Positions 56,116-64,000 of a DNA stretch of 64,000 nt are shown here, piece by piece. Both the position numbers and the translations under genes were made by a program. The notes beneath the pieces are model-generated. The model did not search any database. It was not told the DNA's origin and saw nothing but the letters and a program-made list of their open reading frames with translations. Where the stretch lies: positions 4,696,001-4,760,000 of the forward strand of contig NZ_CP102428.1 of the NCBI RefSeq assembly GCF_024652905.1, in the 5' to 3' direction. This stretch comes from Pseudomonas oryzihabitans. GTDB taxonomy: Bacteria; Pseudomonadota; Gammaproteobacteria; Pseudomonadales; Pseudomonadaceae. Each line of letters starts with the position of its first letter. Positions within the stretch are counted from its first letter, which is position 1.

Positions 56116-57211
56116 ATGGAAATCAACCCGATCGTCACCAGCATCAAGGACCTCTCCAGCCGCACCGAGACCATTCGGGGGTATCTTTGACTACGATCTG
56201 AAAAAGGATCGTCTCGTCGAAGTCGAGCGCGAGCTCGAAGACCCCGCTGTCTGGAACAAGCCCGAATACGCCCAGAACCTTGGCCGCGAGCGCGCGCTGC
56301 TGGCCCAGGTGGTCGGTACCCTGGACGAGCTGAACGGTGGCCTGGCCGATGCCAGCGACCTGCTGGAAATGGCGGCCGAAGAGGAAGACCAGAGCGCGGT
56401 CGATGATGTGGCGGCCGAGGTGGAGCGCCTGCGCGGCATCCTCGAGAAGCTGGAATTCCGCCGCATGTTCAGCGGCGAGATGGACCCCAACAACTGCTAC
56501 CTGGACATCCAGGCCGGCTCCGGCGGCACCGAGGCCCAGGACTGGGCCAACATGCTCTTGCGCATGTACCTGCGCTGGGCCGACCAGCACGGCTTCAGCG
56601 CCGAGATCGTCGAGTTGTCCGAAGGCGAGGTCGCCGGCATCAAGGGCGCCACCGTGCACATCAAGGGCGAATACGCCTTTGGCTGGCTGCGCACCGAGAT
56701 CGGCGTGCACCGCCTGGTGCGCAAGAGTCCCTTCGACTCGGGCAACCGTCGCCACACCTCCTTTACCGCGGTGTTCGTCTCGCCCGAGATCGATGACAAC
56801 ATCGACATCGAGATCAACCCGTCCGATCTGCGCGTCGACACCTACCGCTCCTCCGGTGCCGGCGGCCAGCACGTGAATACCACCGACTCCGCGGTGCGGA
56901 TCACCCACGTGCCCACCAACACCGTGGTGGCCTGCCAGAACGAGCGCTCCCAGCACGCCAACAAGGACACCGCCATGAAGATGCTGCGGGCCAAGTTGTA
57001 CGAGTTGGAGATGCAGAAGCGCAACGCCGCCTCCCAGGCCCTGGAAGACTCCAAGTCCGATATCGGCTGGGGCCACCAGATCCGCTCCTACGTCCTCGAC
57101 GCCTCGCGGATCAAGGATCTGCGCACCGGCGTGGAACGCAGCGACTGCGACAAGGTGCTCGACGGCGATCTGGACGAATACCTCGAAGCCAGCCTCAAGC
57201 AGGGCGTTTAA
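56116..57211 (+). CDS. prfB: Peptide chain release factor 2 (programmed +1 frameshift)
   Basis: Release factor that reads UGA and UAA; 364 residues once the frameshift is made. The first reading frame runs from ATG 56116 for 24 codons to TGA 56188-56190; slipping forward one base at CTT resumes at GAC 56189. Domain features are SPF ([12 protein letters not shown]), which reads the stop codon, and GGQ in [20 protein letters not shown], which triggers hydrolysis. The frameshift lets RF2 control its own synthesis, as is known in most bacteria. lysS follows after a palindromic repeat. This is a functional gene, not a pseudogene. Confidence 0.98.
56177..56191 (+). promoter_or_regulatory. prfB recoding site
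   Basis: GGGGG (56177-56181), TAT, the slippery CTT (56185-56187), then TGA and C give the classic RF2 arrangement: an internal Shine-Dalgarno-like run three bases before CTT and a poor-context UGA-C stop. Confidence 0.97.
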
Positions 57212-57224
57212 TCCATCATTTCCT

Positions 57225-57295
57225 GTAGGAGCGGTCGCATCGGCGCACCGCCATGGCCGCGATAAAACTCTATCGCGGCCATGGGCCGCTCCTAC
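57225..57295. repeat. Nested palindromic repeat between prfB and lysS
   Basis: Outer arms GTAGGAGCGG/CCGCTCCTAC (57225-57234, 57286-57295) enclose perfect 14-bp inner arms CCATGGCCGCGATA/TATCGCGGCCATGG (57251-57264, 57271-57284). It begins 14 bases after the prfB stop. A shorter related sequence lies near 61494-61540. Confidence 0.9.
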
Positions 57296-57322
57296 GGTCA
57301 GCACCCCAGGTAAAGAGCAGAC

Positions 57323-58825
57323 ATGAGCGAACAACCCCTAGATCCCCAAGCCCAGGAACAGGAAGACAACAAGCTGATCGCCCAGCGCAAGGAAAAGCTT
57401 TCCGCGCTGCGTGACCAGCAGGCCATTCCCTTCCCCAATGACTTCCGCCGTGACAGCCTGGCCGGTGACCTGCAGCAGCAGTACGCCGACAAGACCAAGG
57501 AAGAGCTGGAAGCCGCGGGCATCAAGGTCAAGGTGGCCGGCCGCATCATGCTCAACCGCGGCGCCTTCATGGTGCTGCAGGACACCAGCGGGCGCATCCA
57601 GGTCTACGTCGACCGCAAGACCCTACCGGCCGAGACCCTGGAAGCGGTCAAGACCTGGGACCTGGGCGACATCATCGCCACCGAAGGTACCCTGGCCCGC
57701 TCCGGCAAGGGCGATCTCTACGTCAACATGAGCGATGTGCGCCTGCTGACCAAGTCGCTGCGCCCGCTGCCCGACAAGCACCACGGCCTGACCGACACCG
57801 AGCTGCGCTATCGCCAGCGCTATGTCGACCTGATCGTCAACGAGGAGGTCCGCCAGACCTTCCGCGTGCGCTCCCAGGTCATCGCCCACATCCGCCGCTT
57901 CCTCATGGAGCGCGGTTTCCTCGAAGTGGAAACGCCCATGCTGCAGACCATTCCTGGCGGCGCGGCGGCCAAGCCCTTCGAAACCCACCACAACGCCCTG
58001 GACATGGCCATGTTCCTGCGTATCGCGCCGGAGCTGTACCTCAAGCGGCTGGTGGTCGGTGGCTTCGAGAAGGTCTTCGAGATCAACCGCAACTTCCGTA
58101 ACGAAGGCGTCTCGACCCGGCACAATCCCGAGTTCACCATGCTCGAGTTCTACCAGGCCTATGCGGATTATCGCGACAACATGGACCTCACCGAGGAATT
58201 GTTCCGCGAACTGGCCATGGCCGTGCTCGGCACCACCGACGTGCCCTATGGCGACAAGGTCTTCCACTTCGGCGAGCCCTTCGTGCGCCTGTCGGTGTAC
58301 GACTCCATCCTCAAGTACAACCCGGACATCACTGCGGAAGACCTGCAGGACGTCGAGAAGGCCCGCGCCATCGCCAAGCAGGCCGGCGCCAAGGTCCTCG
58401 GCCACGAAGGCCTGGGCAAGCTGCAGGTGATGATTTTCGAGGAGCTGGTGGAGAGCAAGCTGGAGCAGCCGCACTTCATCACCGAGTACCCCTTCGAGGT
58501 CTCGCCGCTGGCCCGGCGCAACGACGACAATCCCAGCGTCACCGACCGCTTCGAGCTGTTCATCGGTGGCCGCGAGATCGCCAACGCCTACTCCGAGCTC
58601 AACGACGCCGAAGACCAGGCCGAGCGCTTCATGCTGCAGGTCCAGGAAAAGGACGCCGGTGACGACGAGGCCATGCACTACGACGCCGACTTCATCAACG
58701 CCTTGGAATACGGCATGCCGCCCACCGCCGGCGAAGGCATCGGCATCGACCGCCTGGTGATGCTGCTGACCAACTCGCCGTCGATCCGCGACGTCATCCT
58801 CTTCCCGCACATGCGTCCGCAATAA
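57323..58825 (+). CDS. lysS: Lysyl-tRNA synthetase (class II)
   Basis: Charges tRNA-Lys; 500 residues, homodimer. The N-terminal OB-fold anticodon-binding domain includes [19 protein letters not shown]. The class II motifs are motif 1 around [19 protein letters not shown], motif 2 [20 protein letters not shown] and motif 3 [20 protein letters not shown]. It follows prfB as in E. coli and many gammaproteobacteria, so transcription is probably shared. Confidence 0.98.
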   Translation: MSEQPLDPQAQEQEDNKLIAQRKEKLSALRDQQAIPFPNDFRRDSLAGDLQQQYADKTKEELEAAGIKVKVAGRIMLNRGAFMVLQDTSGRIQVYVDRKTLPAETLEAVKTWDLGDIIATEGTLARSGKGDLYVNMSDVRLLTKSLRPLPDKHHGLTDTELRYRQRYVDLIVNEEVRQTFRVRSQVIAHIRRFLMERGFLEVETPMLQTIPGGAAAKPFETHHNALDMAMFLRIAPELYLKRLVVGGFEKVFEINRNFRNEGVSTRHNPEFTMLEFYQAYADYRDNMDLTEELFRELAMAVLGTTDVPYGDKVFHFGEPFVRLSVYDSILKYNPDITAEDLQDVEKARAIAKQAGAKVLGHEGLGKLQVMIFEELVESKLEQPHFITEYPFEVSPLARRNDDNPSVTDRFELFIGGREIANAYSELNDAEDQAERFMLQVQEKDAGDDEAMHYDADFINALEYGMPPTAGEGIGIDRLVMLLTNSPSIRDVILFPHMRPQ

Positions 58826-58871
58826 GCGCCGCGCCTCCTTTTCGAGGGCGCCGCTGGCACCTGCTGACTCG

Positions 58872-58915
58872 GGGCTCTGTCATCAAAGGTTCATCCGGAC
58901 CTGCTAACAGAGCCC
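58872..58915. repeat. Inverted repeat behind lysS (possible collapsed element E)
   Basis: GGGCTCTGT/ACAGAGCCC (58872-58880, 58907-58915) is a perfect 9-bp pair with a 26-base loop, 46 bases past the lysS stop. The arms resemble the ends of copy C (TAGGCTCTGTACG). No conserved core is present, so kinship is uncertain. Confidence 0.45.
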
Positions 58916-58943
58916 TGATGTCGCGTTCCCTCCGCAGGTAGCC

Positions 58944-59951
58944 ATGACCAACACCCTGATCCCCCTGCATCCGGCTGCCGAACGGCTGGGGCTGCTCTAC
59001 GCCTACCATTTCACCTCCGGTCAGCCGGGGCGCGCCCTGACCATGGCGCCGGAAGATCCCTGGGACGCGGAAGAGGGTGGCTTTCGCTGGCTGCACTTCA
59101 ACCTGGCCCATGCCGCCGCTGAGCGCTGGATGCGCGAGCACCTGGGGCTACCGGAGGAATTCTTCGAATCCCTGCACGCCGGTTCCCATTCGACCCGGCT
59201 GGAGCCAGCCGACGACACCCTGCTCGGGGTGGTGAACGACGTGACCCTGGCCTACGGGCAGGTCTCGGTGGACGTCGCCACCCTCTGGGCCTGTGCCCGT
59301 CCGGGACTGCTGGTGACCGCCCGGGCCCAGCCGCTGCGCTCGGTGGATCGCCTGCGCCACGCGGTACGCCGGGGTGAGGGCTTCGGCTCGACCCTGGAAT
59401 TGCTGGTGCATCTGCTACGCGACCAGGCCGATGTGCTGACCGGCATCATCCGCGACACCACGGTCAAGGTGGATGCCATCGAGGATCGCCTGCTGTCCCA
59501 GCGGCTGTCCGCCAGTCGCGCCGAACTGGGCAGCCTGAGACGCGCCCTGGTGCGGCTGCAGCGATTGCTGGCCCTGGAGCCGGGCTCCCTGCTGCGGCTG
59601 CTCAACCGGCCACCGGCCTGGCTGCGCCGCGACGACATCCAGACCCTGCGCGAGGCCACCGAGGAATTCGACCGGGTGCTGGACGACCTCGCCGCCCTGG
59701 TGGAACGGCTCAAGTTGCTCCAGGAAGAGATCGCCGCCGCCTCCGCCGAGCAGACCAACCGCACCCTGTTCACCCTGACCCTGGTCACGGTGCTGGCCCT
59801 GCCGATCAACATCATCGCCGGCTTCTTCGGCATGAACGTCGGCGGTATCCCGCTGGCCGACTCGCCCCATGGCTTCTGGATCCTGGTGGCACTGGTGGCG
59901 ACCTTCACGGTGCTGGCCGGCAGCCTGGCCTTTCGCAAGCGAGGCGACTGA
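58944..59951 (+). CDS. CorA-superfamily metal transporter (ZntB-like)
   Basis: Pentameric inner-membrane divalent-metal transporter of 335 residues. A large cytoplasmic alpha/beta and helical domain (1-270) with long helices leads to two C-terminal membrane helices. The pore motif is FFGMNVGGIPL; the GMN tripeptide is intact and the following GGIPL is typical of ZntB rather than CorA. The second helix starts WILVALVATFTVLAGSLAF. Zinc is the likely ion by similarity. It is a separate unit behind lysS. Confidence 0.93.
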   Translation: MTNTLIPLHPAAERLGLLYAYHFTSGQPGRALTMAPEDPWDAEEGGFRWLHFNLAHAAAERWMREHLGLPEEFFESLHAGSHSTRLEPADDTLLGVVNDVTLAYGQVSVDVATLWACARPGLLVTARAQPLRSVDRLRHAVRRGEGFGSTLELLVHLLRDQADVLTGIIRDTTVKVDAIEDRLLSQRLSASRAELGSLRRALVRLQRLLALEPGSLLRLLNRPPAWLRRDDIQTLREATEEFDRVLDDLAALVERLKLLQEEIAAASAEQTNRTLFTLTLVTVLALPINIIAGFFGMNVGGIPLADSPHGFWILVALVATFTVLAGSLAFRKRGD

Positions 59952-60016
59952 CCGGCTGCATGCAACCCCCAGGCTTGTGCCACGGTCTCTAGGAAAGCCC
60001 CCCACTGGAGACCGCG

Positions 60017-60961
60017 ATGGACTTCAAGGACTACTACGAGGTGCTCGGCGTCGCTCCCGACGTCGATGACAAGACCCTCAAGACCGCCTATCGCAAGCTG
60101 GCGCGCAAGTACCACCCCGATGTGAGCAAGGAGGCCGATGCCGAGGCCCGCTTCAAGGAGGTGGCCGAGGCCTATGACGTCTTGCGCGATCCGCACAAGC
60201 GCGCGGAATACGACCAGGTTCGCCTCTATCAGCAGCAGGGCGAGCGCTTCCAGGTGCCGCCGGATTGGCAACCGGGCTCGGGTGCCGACTACAGCGATCC
60301 CCATGCCGGCTTCGGCCAGGATTATTCGGACTTCTTCGAGTCCCTGTTCGGTGCCGCCGGACGCTCGCAGCAGGGTGGCTTCGCCCGCCGTGGCCGCGAC
60401 GTCGAGCTGGAATTACCTCTGTTTCTCGAAGAGAGCCAAGCCGGCAGCACCAAGCCGCTGAGCTTTTCGTTGCCGCAGCGTGACGAGCTGGGCCGGCGCG
60501 TCGGCGAGACCACCAAGACCCTCAACGTCAAGATTCCCGCCGGCAGCACCGATGGCGAGCGTATCCGCTTGAAAGGGCAGGGCGAGCCGGGCATCGGTGG
60601 CGCGGAGCCGGGTGACCTCTACCTGGTCATCCGTCTGGTGCCCCATCCCCTGTTCGACGTGGACGGCCAGGATCTGGTGGTCAGCGTGCCGCTCGCCCCC
60701 TGGGAGGCGGCCTTGGGCGCCAAGGTGCAGGTGCCGACGCTGGATGGGCAGATCGTGCTCAGCATCCCGCCCGGCAGCCAGAACGGTGCACGGCTGCGGG
60801 TACGGGGCAAGGGTCTGGCCGGCAAGAACGGGCAGGGCGATCTGCATGCATTGCTCAAGGTGGTGATGCCGCCCAAAGGTGATGAAGCAACCCAGGCGCT
60901 GTGGCGCCAACTGGCCGAGCGGGCGGCCTTCGATCCCCGTCAAGACTGGAGGAATGTCTGA
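60017..60961 (+). CDS. cbpA: Curved DNA-binding protein, DnaJ-type co-chaperone
   Basis: Cytoplasmic J-domain protein of 314 residues that stimulates DnaK and, in E. coli, binds curved DNA. The J domain (1-70) has [20 protein letters not shown] and [11 protein letters not shown] with the HPD tripeptide. A Gly/Phe-rich linker ([15 protein letters not shown]) leads to the C-terminal substrate-binding domains with [19 protein letters not shown]. No zinc finger is present, which separates it from DnaJ. Its stop overlaps the cbpM start. Confidence 0.96.
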   Translation: MDFKDYYEVLGVAPDVDDKTLKTAYRKLARKYHPDVSKEADAEARFKEVAEAYDVLRDPHKRAEYDQVRLYQQQGERFQVPPDWQPGSGADYSDPHAGFGQDYSDFFESLFGAAGRSQQGGFARRGRDVELELPLFLEESQAGSTKPLSFSLPQRDELGRRVGETTKTLNVKIPAGSTDGERIRLKGQGEPGIGGAEPGDLYLVIRLVPHPLFDVDGQDLVVSVPLAPWEAALGAKVQVPTLDGQIVLSIPPGSQNGARLRVRGKGLAGKNGQGDLHALLKVVMPPKGDEATQALWRQLAERAAFDPRQDWRNV

Positions 60962-61269
60962 TGAGCAGTCTGATCGTCCTGCAGGAATTCTGCGTGCTCT
61001 GCGAGGTGAGCGAGCCGGTGGTGGTGGAGATCGTCGAACATGGCATCCTGGCCCCCCAGCGCGGCAAGCGCCCGGCCGAGTGGCATTTCGACACCGGTGC
61101 CCTGCATCGCGCCCGCCGCGCCGTGCGTCTGCGCCACGAGCTGGACCTGGACTGGTCCGCGACCGCCCTGGCCCTGCACCTTTTGGATGAGGTAGAAGAG
61201 CTGCGCCGCGAGAACCAGCGCCTGCGTAGACGGCTGGAGCGCTTCGCAGGAGAGCTGCGAGACGTCTGA
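60961..61269 (+). CDS. cbpM: Chaperone modulator CbpM
   Basis: Small MerR-like protein of 102 residues that binds the CbpA J domain and inhibits its co-chaperone and DNA-binding activities. LQEFCVLCEVSEPVVVEIVE followed by GILAPQRGKRPAEWHFDTGA is typical, and the C-terminus is a coiled coil (LLDEVEELRRENQRLRRRLE). ATG 60961 overlaps the cbpA TGA, giving coupled synthesis of regulator and target. The unusual REP-like cluster behind it fills the gap to the molybdoenzyme gene. Confidence 0.95.
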   Translation: MSSLIVLQEFCVLCEVSEPVVVEIVEHGILAPQRGKRPAEWHFDTGALHRARRAVRLRHELDLDWSATALALHLLDEVEELRRENQRLRRRLERFAGELRDV

Positions 61270-61273
61270 CCGG

Positions 61274-61369
61274 CCTACGCAGATTGGGTTGAGACGGTTC
61301 CATCGTCGAAGCCCAACAGTGGGGGGGTGTCTGGTTGTTGGGCTTCGCTGCGCTCAACCCAACCTACGG
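61274..61369. repeat. Single copy of the 100-base palindromic repeat
   Basis: Matches the units at 46377-46660: ATTGGGTTGAGACGG, GAAGCCCAAC, GTTGGGCTTCGC and CCCAACCTACG are shared in the same order, with a diverged middle. It begins five bases after the cbpM stop. Confidence 0.88.
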
Positions 61370-61389
61370 AACTCTCGTCTGCACCGAAA

Positions 61390-61431
61390 CGCCCCTCTCC
61401 CTCTGGGAGAGGATTGGGGTGAGGGAGCCGG
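61390..61431. repeat. CCCTCTCCC-type repeat, reversed copy
   Basis: CCCCTCTCCCTCTGGGAGAG followed by GATTGGGGTGAGGG is the reverse-strand form of the repeat at 7637-7672, differing by a few bases. It belongs to the repeat cluster behind cbpM. Confidence 0.8.
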
Positions 61432-61493
61432 ATAGAGGGTTCCAACGTATGGTTTCTATCTAATCACGGGCATGCCGGGACGCCGTAGCGACC

Positions 61494-61525
61494 GCTCCTA
61501 CAGGAGCATCGGCCTACGTAGGAGC
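61494..61525. repeat. GTAGGAGC-type inverted repeat
   Basis: GCTCCTAC (61494-61501) and GTAGGAGC (61518-61525) form an inverted pair, followed by AGCCCATGGCC, all words also found in the repeat between prfB and lysS. The whole 300-base gap 61270-61569 is occupied by three repeat families and holds no gene. Confidence 0.65.
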
Positions 61526-61569
61526 AGCCCATGGCCATGATGTCCTTGTCGCACCAACACCTAAAGAAA

Positions 61570-63927
61570 CTATCCCGCCGCGATCAAGCCCCTTCGCTGC
61601 ATCGCCTGTTCCTGACTGAGCCGCTCGATCCGCACCGGCAGAGACTTCGACGCCGGGGTATGGCTGCGGGTGTCGTGGTTGGCCAGGGGCGCCAGGCTGT
61701 TGGTTTCGGGGTAGTAGGCCGCGCAGCAACCGGCCGGCACGTCGTAGGCGATCACCTTGAAGGGCCCGGCGCGGCGCGAGATGCCGTCCAGGGCATCACC
61801 GACAAAGTCGATGAAGTCACCCTCCTGCACCTCGTGGCGGCGCATGTCCTCCGGGCTGAGCATGGCCACCATGCGTTCGTCGATGTCGCGGTAGCGATCG
61901 CGATTGGAATAGATGGTGGTGTTGAACTGGTCGTGGCTGCGGATCGTCATCAGCTGCAGATGCTCGGCATCCGGCGGGCTGTCGTCCTCGTCCAGCACGT
62001 CGCCGGGAAAGAGGAAGTTGGCCTTGCCGTTGGGGGTGTCCCATTTCCGTTCACGGGCCGCATTGGGCAGGCGGAAGCCGCCAGGCTGTTCGATACGGGC
62101 GTTGTAGTCGGCGAATTGTTCGGGCAGCACCGCCTCGATCTTGTCGCGGATGAGCGCGTAATTGCCAACCAGGGCGTCCCAATCGATATGGGGATAGCGC
62201 TCGCCCAGGGTCGCCTTGGCGATGCCAGCGACAATGGCGATCTCCGACAGCAGTTCCGGCGAGGCCGGTTCCAGGCTGCCGGTTGAGCCGTGCACCATGG
62301 ACATGGAGTCCTCCACGGTAATGGTCTGCACTCCGCTGGCCTGGACATCGCGTTCGGTGCGGCCCAGGCAGGGCAGCAGGAAGGTGCTGCGACCGTGCAG
62401 GGTATGGCTCCAGTTGAGCTTGGTGGCGATCTGCACCGTCAGGCGCAGGTTGGCGACATGGGGCGCTACCCGGTCGATGTCGGGAATGGCGCGGAAGAAG
62501 TTGCCGCCCAGGCCGATGAAGGCCTGGGGTTCGTCGCGCAGCAGGGCTTCGCAGCACTCCACCACGTCGTCGCCGCCCTCGCGTGGCGCCTGGAAGTCGA
62601 ACGCCTGGTCCAGCCTCGCCAGAAAGGGTTCCTTGGGCTTCTGGTAGATGCCCACGGTGCGGTCGCCCTGGACGTTGGAGTGGCCGCGTATGGGACAGGG
62701 GCCGGCGCCAGGCTTGCCAACATTGCCGCGCAGCAGCAACAGATTGATGATCTGCTGCAGGACATCGCCGCCGCGGCGGTGCTGGGTCACGCCCATGCCC
62801 CAGCAGGCGATCACCCGGTCGGCCTTCATGTAGACCTTGGCCGCTTCCGTCATGGCCGCTCGGGTCAGACCGGAATAGCGCTCCAGGCGCTCCCAGCTCA
62901 GCCCTCGGCAGTGTTCGGCGAAGGCTTCCAGGCCGACGCAATGCTGTTCGATGAACGCCACGTCGAGGATGCGGGGGGCACCACTGCGGCGCGCCTCGTC
63001 GTCAGCCTCGATGACGACCTTGCACAGCCCCTGCATGGCCGCCATATCGCCGCCGATACGCACCTGATGGTACTGGGAGCTGATGGCCACGCCGCCGCCC
63101 GGCAAGGCCATGTCGCGCACCGCCTGGGGCGAGGCGAAGCGCACCAGGGCCTTTTCCCGCAAGGGATTGAAGGTGACGATGGGTACGCCGCGGTGCACGG
63201 CGTCGTGCAGCTCGCCCATCATCCGCGGACTGTTGGTGCCGGGATTCTGGCCGATGATGAAGATGGCATCGGCCTGGGCGAAGTCGTCCAGATCCAGGGT
63301 GCCCTTGCCCACGCCGATGCTTTCCGGCATGGCCGTGGTGGTGGTCTCGTGGCACATGTTGGAACAGTCAGGGAAGTTGTTCATGCCGTAGAGGCGGCCG
63401 AACAGCTGGTAGAGAAAAGCCGATTCGTTGGACGAGCGCCCCGAGGTGTAGAGCTCCAGCTTCCAGGGATCGTCGAGAGCGCGCAACTCGGCGCCGATCT
63501 CGGCGAAGGCGTCCGCCCAACTCACCGGGCGATAGGTATCGCTGGTGGCGTCGTAGCGCATGGGGTGGGTGAGGCGGCCCTGGTCTTCCAGGTCGTGGTC
63601 GGTCCAGGTGCGCAATTCGCTCAGGGTATGGGCGGCGAAGAATTCCGGGGTGGTGCGCTTGCGCGTGGCCTCCCAGGCCACCGCCTTGGCGCCGTTCTCG
63701 CAGTATTCGAAGGTGTGCGGCGTCTTGGGATCGGGCCAGGCGCAACTCGGGCAGTCGAAGCCGCCCGGCTTGTTCATGGTCAGCAGGGCCTTGTTGCCGC
63801 GCATCAGCACCTTTTGCCGGCTCAGGTGCTGGGTCACGGCATTTAGCGCGCCCCAGCCCCCGGCGGTGCCTTTTTCCTGGGTGCCGTGCAGGGGTTGCGC
63901 GGAAGATTGGACGGCGTGCTTGGTCAT
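61570..63927 (-). CDS. FdhF/YdeP-family molybdopterin oxidoreductase
   Basis: Cytoplasmic molybdopterin-guanine-dinucleotide enzyme of 785 residues, formate dehydrogenase alpha-like. The N-terminal cluster region has FDCPSCAWPD and FEYCENGAKAVAWE, giving three cysteines where FdhF has four. The cysteine of NMCHETTTTAMPESIGVG aligns with the selenocysteine of FdhF as probable Mo ligand. Further domains have IIGQNPGTNSPRM and CPIRGHSNVQGDRTVG. I start at ATG 63927 with AGAGGT six bases upstream instead of the GTG at 63933. E. coli YdeP is tied to acid resistance; the true substrate is unknown. No partner subunits or fdhD lie in the window. Confidence 0.92.
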   Translation of the reverse strand: MTKHAVQSSAQPLHGTQEKGTAGGWGALNAVTQHLSRQKVLMRGNKALLTMNKPGGFDCPSCAWPDPKTPHTFEYCENGAKAVAWEATRKRTTPEFFAAHTLSELRTWTDHDLEDQGRLTHPMRYDATSDTYRPVSWADAFAEIGAELRALDDPWKLELYTSGRSSNESAFLYQLFGRLYGMNNFPDCSNMCHETTTTAMPESIGVGKGTLDLDDFAQADAIFIIGQNPGTNSPRMMGELHDAVHRGVPIVTFNPLREKALVRFASPQAVRDMALPGGGVAISSQYHQVRIGGDMAAMQGLCKVVIEADDEARRSGAPRILDVAFIEQHCVGLEAFAEHCRGLSWERLERYSGLTRAAMTEAAKVYMKADRVIACWGMGVTQHRRGGDVLQQIINLLLLRGNVGKPGAGPCPIRGHSNVQGDRTVGIYQKPKEPFLARLDQAFDFQAPREGGDDVVECCEALLRDEPQAFIGLGGNFFRAIPDIDRVAPHVANLRLTVQIATKLNWSHTLHGRSTFLLPCLGRTERDVQASGVQTITVEDSMSMVHGSTGSLEPASPELLSEIAIVAGIAKATLGERYPHIDWDALVGNYALIRDKIEAVLPEQFADYNARIEQPGGFRLPNAARERKWDTPNGKANFLFPGDVLDEDDSPPDAEHLQLMTIRSHDQFNTTIYSNRDRYRDIDERMVAMLSPEDMRRHEVQEGDFIDFVGDALDGISRRAGPFKVIAYDVPAGCCAAYYPETNSLAPLANHDTRSHTPASKSLPVRIERLSQEQAMQRRGLIAAG

Positions 63928-64000
63928 GTTCACCTCTGGAGCGGAGTCGGCCAGGCGCCGACAGGTACCTAGAGGGGAACCCGGAAAACGGGCGGGTGTT

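Noticed and set aside
54378..56174. 598-codon open frame antisense to the MFS transporter
   Set aside because: Gln/Gly/Asp-rich translation without motifs; runs through the prfB start and promoter region.
56116..57211. prfB as a frameshifted pseudogene
   Set aside because: The in-frame TGA after 24 codons sits in the exact RF2 programmed frameshift context and the rest of the gene is intact with SPF and GGQ.
61570..63927. Selenocysteine in the formate dehydrogenase-like enzyme
   Set aside because: The position corresponding to FdhF selenocysteine is an ordinary Cys codon; no in-frame TGA interrupts the gene.

Overview
The window is a G+C-rich chromosomal segment of a Pseudomonas-type gammaproteobacterium. 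The evidence is gene content and gene order: cyoABC, pilA divergent from pilBCD-coaE-yacG beside a tRNA-Thr, recCBD, ffh-rpsP-rimM-trmD-rplS, xerD-dsbC-hom-thrC, yaeQ-recJ and prfB-lysS are arrangements familiar from pseudomonads. I cannot name the species; an oryzihabitans/luteola-like lineage is only a guess. Nearly all sequence is coding, there is one tRNA, and I see no prophage, insertion sequence, integron or CRISPR array.

Layout. 1-3407 (-): cyoC (cut by the window edge), cyoB, cyoA of the bo3 quinol oxidase. 3815-3890: tRNA-Thr(CGT). 4180-10735: a Tat-exported SDR, the type IV pilin pilA with a sigma-54 promoter, and divergent pilB, pilC, pilD, coaE, yacG. 11571-22392: recC-recB-recD with overlapping genes, then rmuC. 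22467-27170 (-): prfC, an acyltransferase, a secreted GH5 glycosidase and a 63-aa protein. 27893-31344: a four-gene osmoprotectant-type ABC transporter. 31508-35047: L,D-transpeptidase, two Nudix hydrolases, a DUF1289 protein and purT. 35106-37399 (-): MFS transporter and CcsA-like protein. 37557-46353: a 28-aa membrane peptide, ffh, the ribosomal/tRNA-modification operon, thioesterase, xerD, dsbC, hom, thrC. 46729-51557: yaeQ-recJ, an Old Yellow Enzyme, two small-domain proteins. 51561-56015: LysR regulator, GMC oxidoreductase and a transporter that look like one catabolic module. 56116-58825: prfB (programmed +1 frameshift) and lysS. 58944-63927: CorA/ZntB-like transporter, cbpA-cbpM and a YdeP-type molybdoenzyme.

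How genes work together. Clear functional groups are quinol oxidation (cyo), type IV pilus assembly, double-strand-break repair (recBCD, recJ, rmuC), translation (tRNA-Thr, rpsP, rplS, rimM, trmD, prfB, prfC, lysS, ffh), threonine synthesis (hom, thrC), osmoprotectant uptake, and a probable substrate uptake/oxidation module (52464-56015) whose two enzyme/transporter mRNAs both carry an AACAACAA motif resembling Hfq/Crc targets.

I do not see a new multi-gene system. The most unusual structure is a family of imperfect-palindromic intergenic elements (10735-10875, 31367-31508, 33386-33575, with collapsed forms at 32071-32110 and perhaps 58872-58915) that share a conserved 41-base core and all lie just behind stop codons. 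Several other REP-like families, including a 100-base tandem repeat at 46377-46660, also sit behind stop codons.
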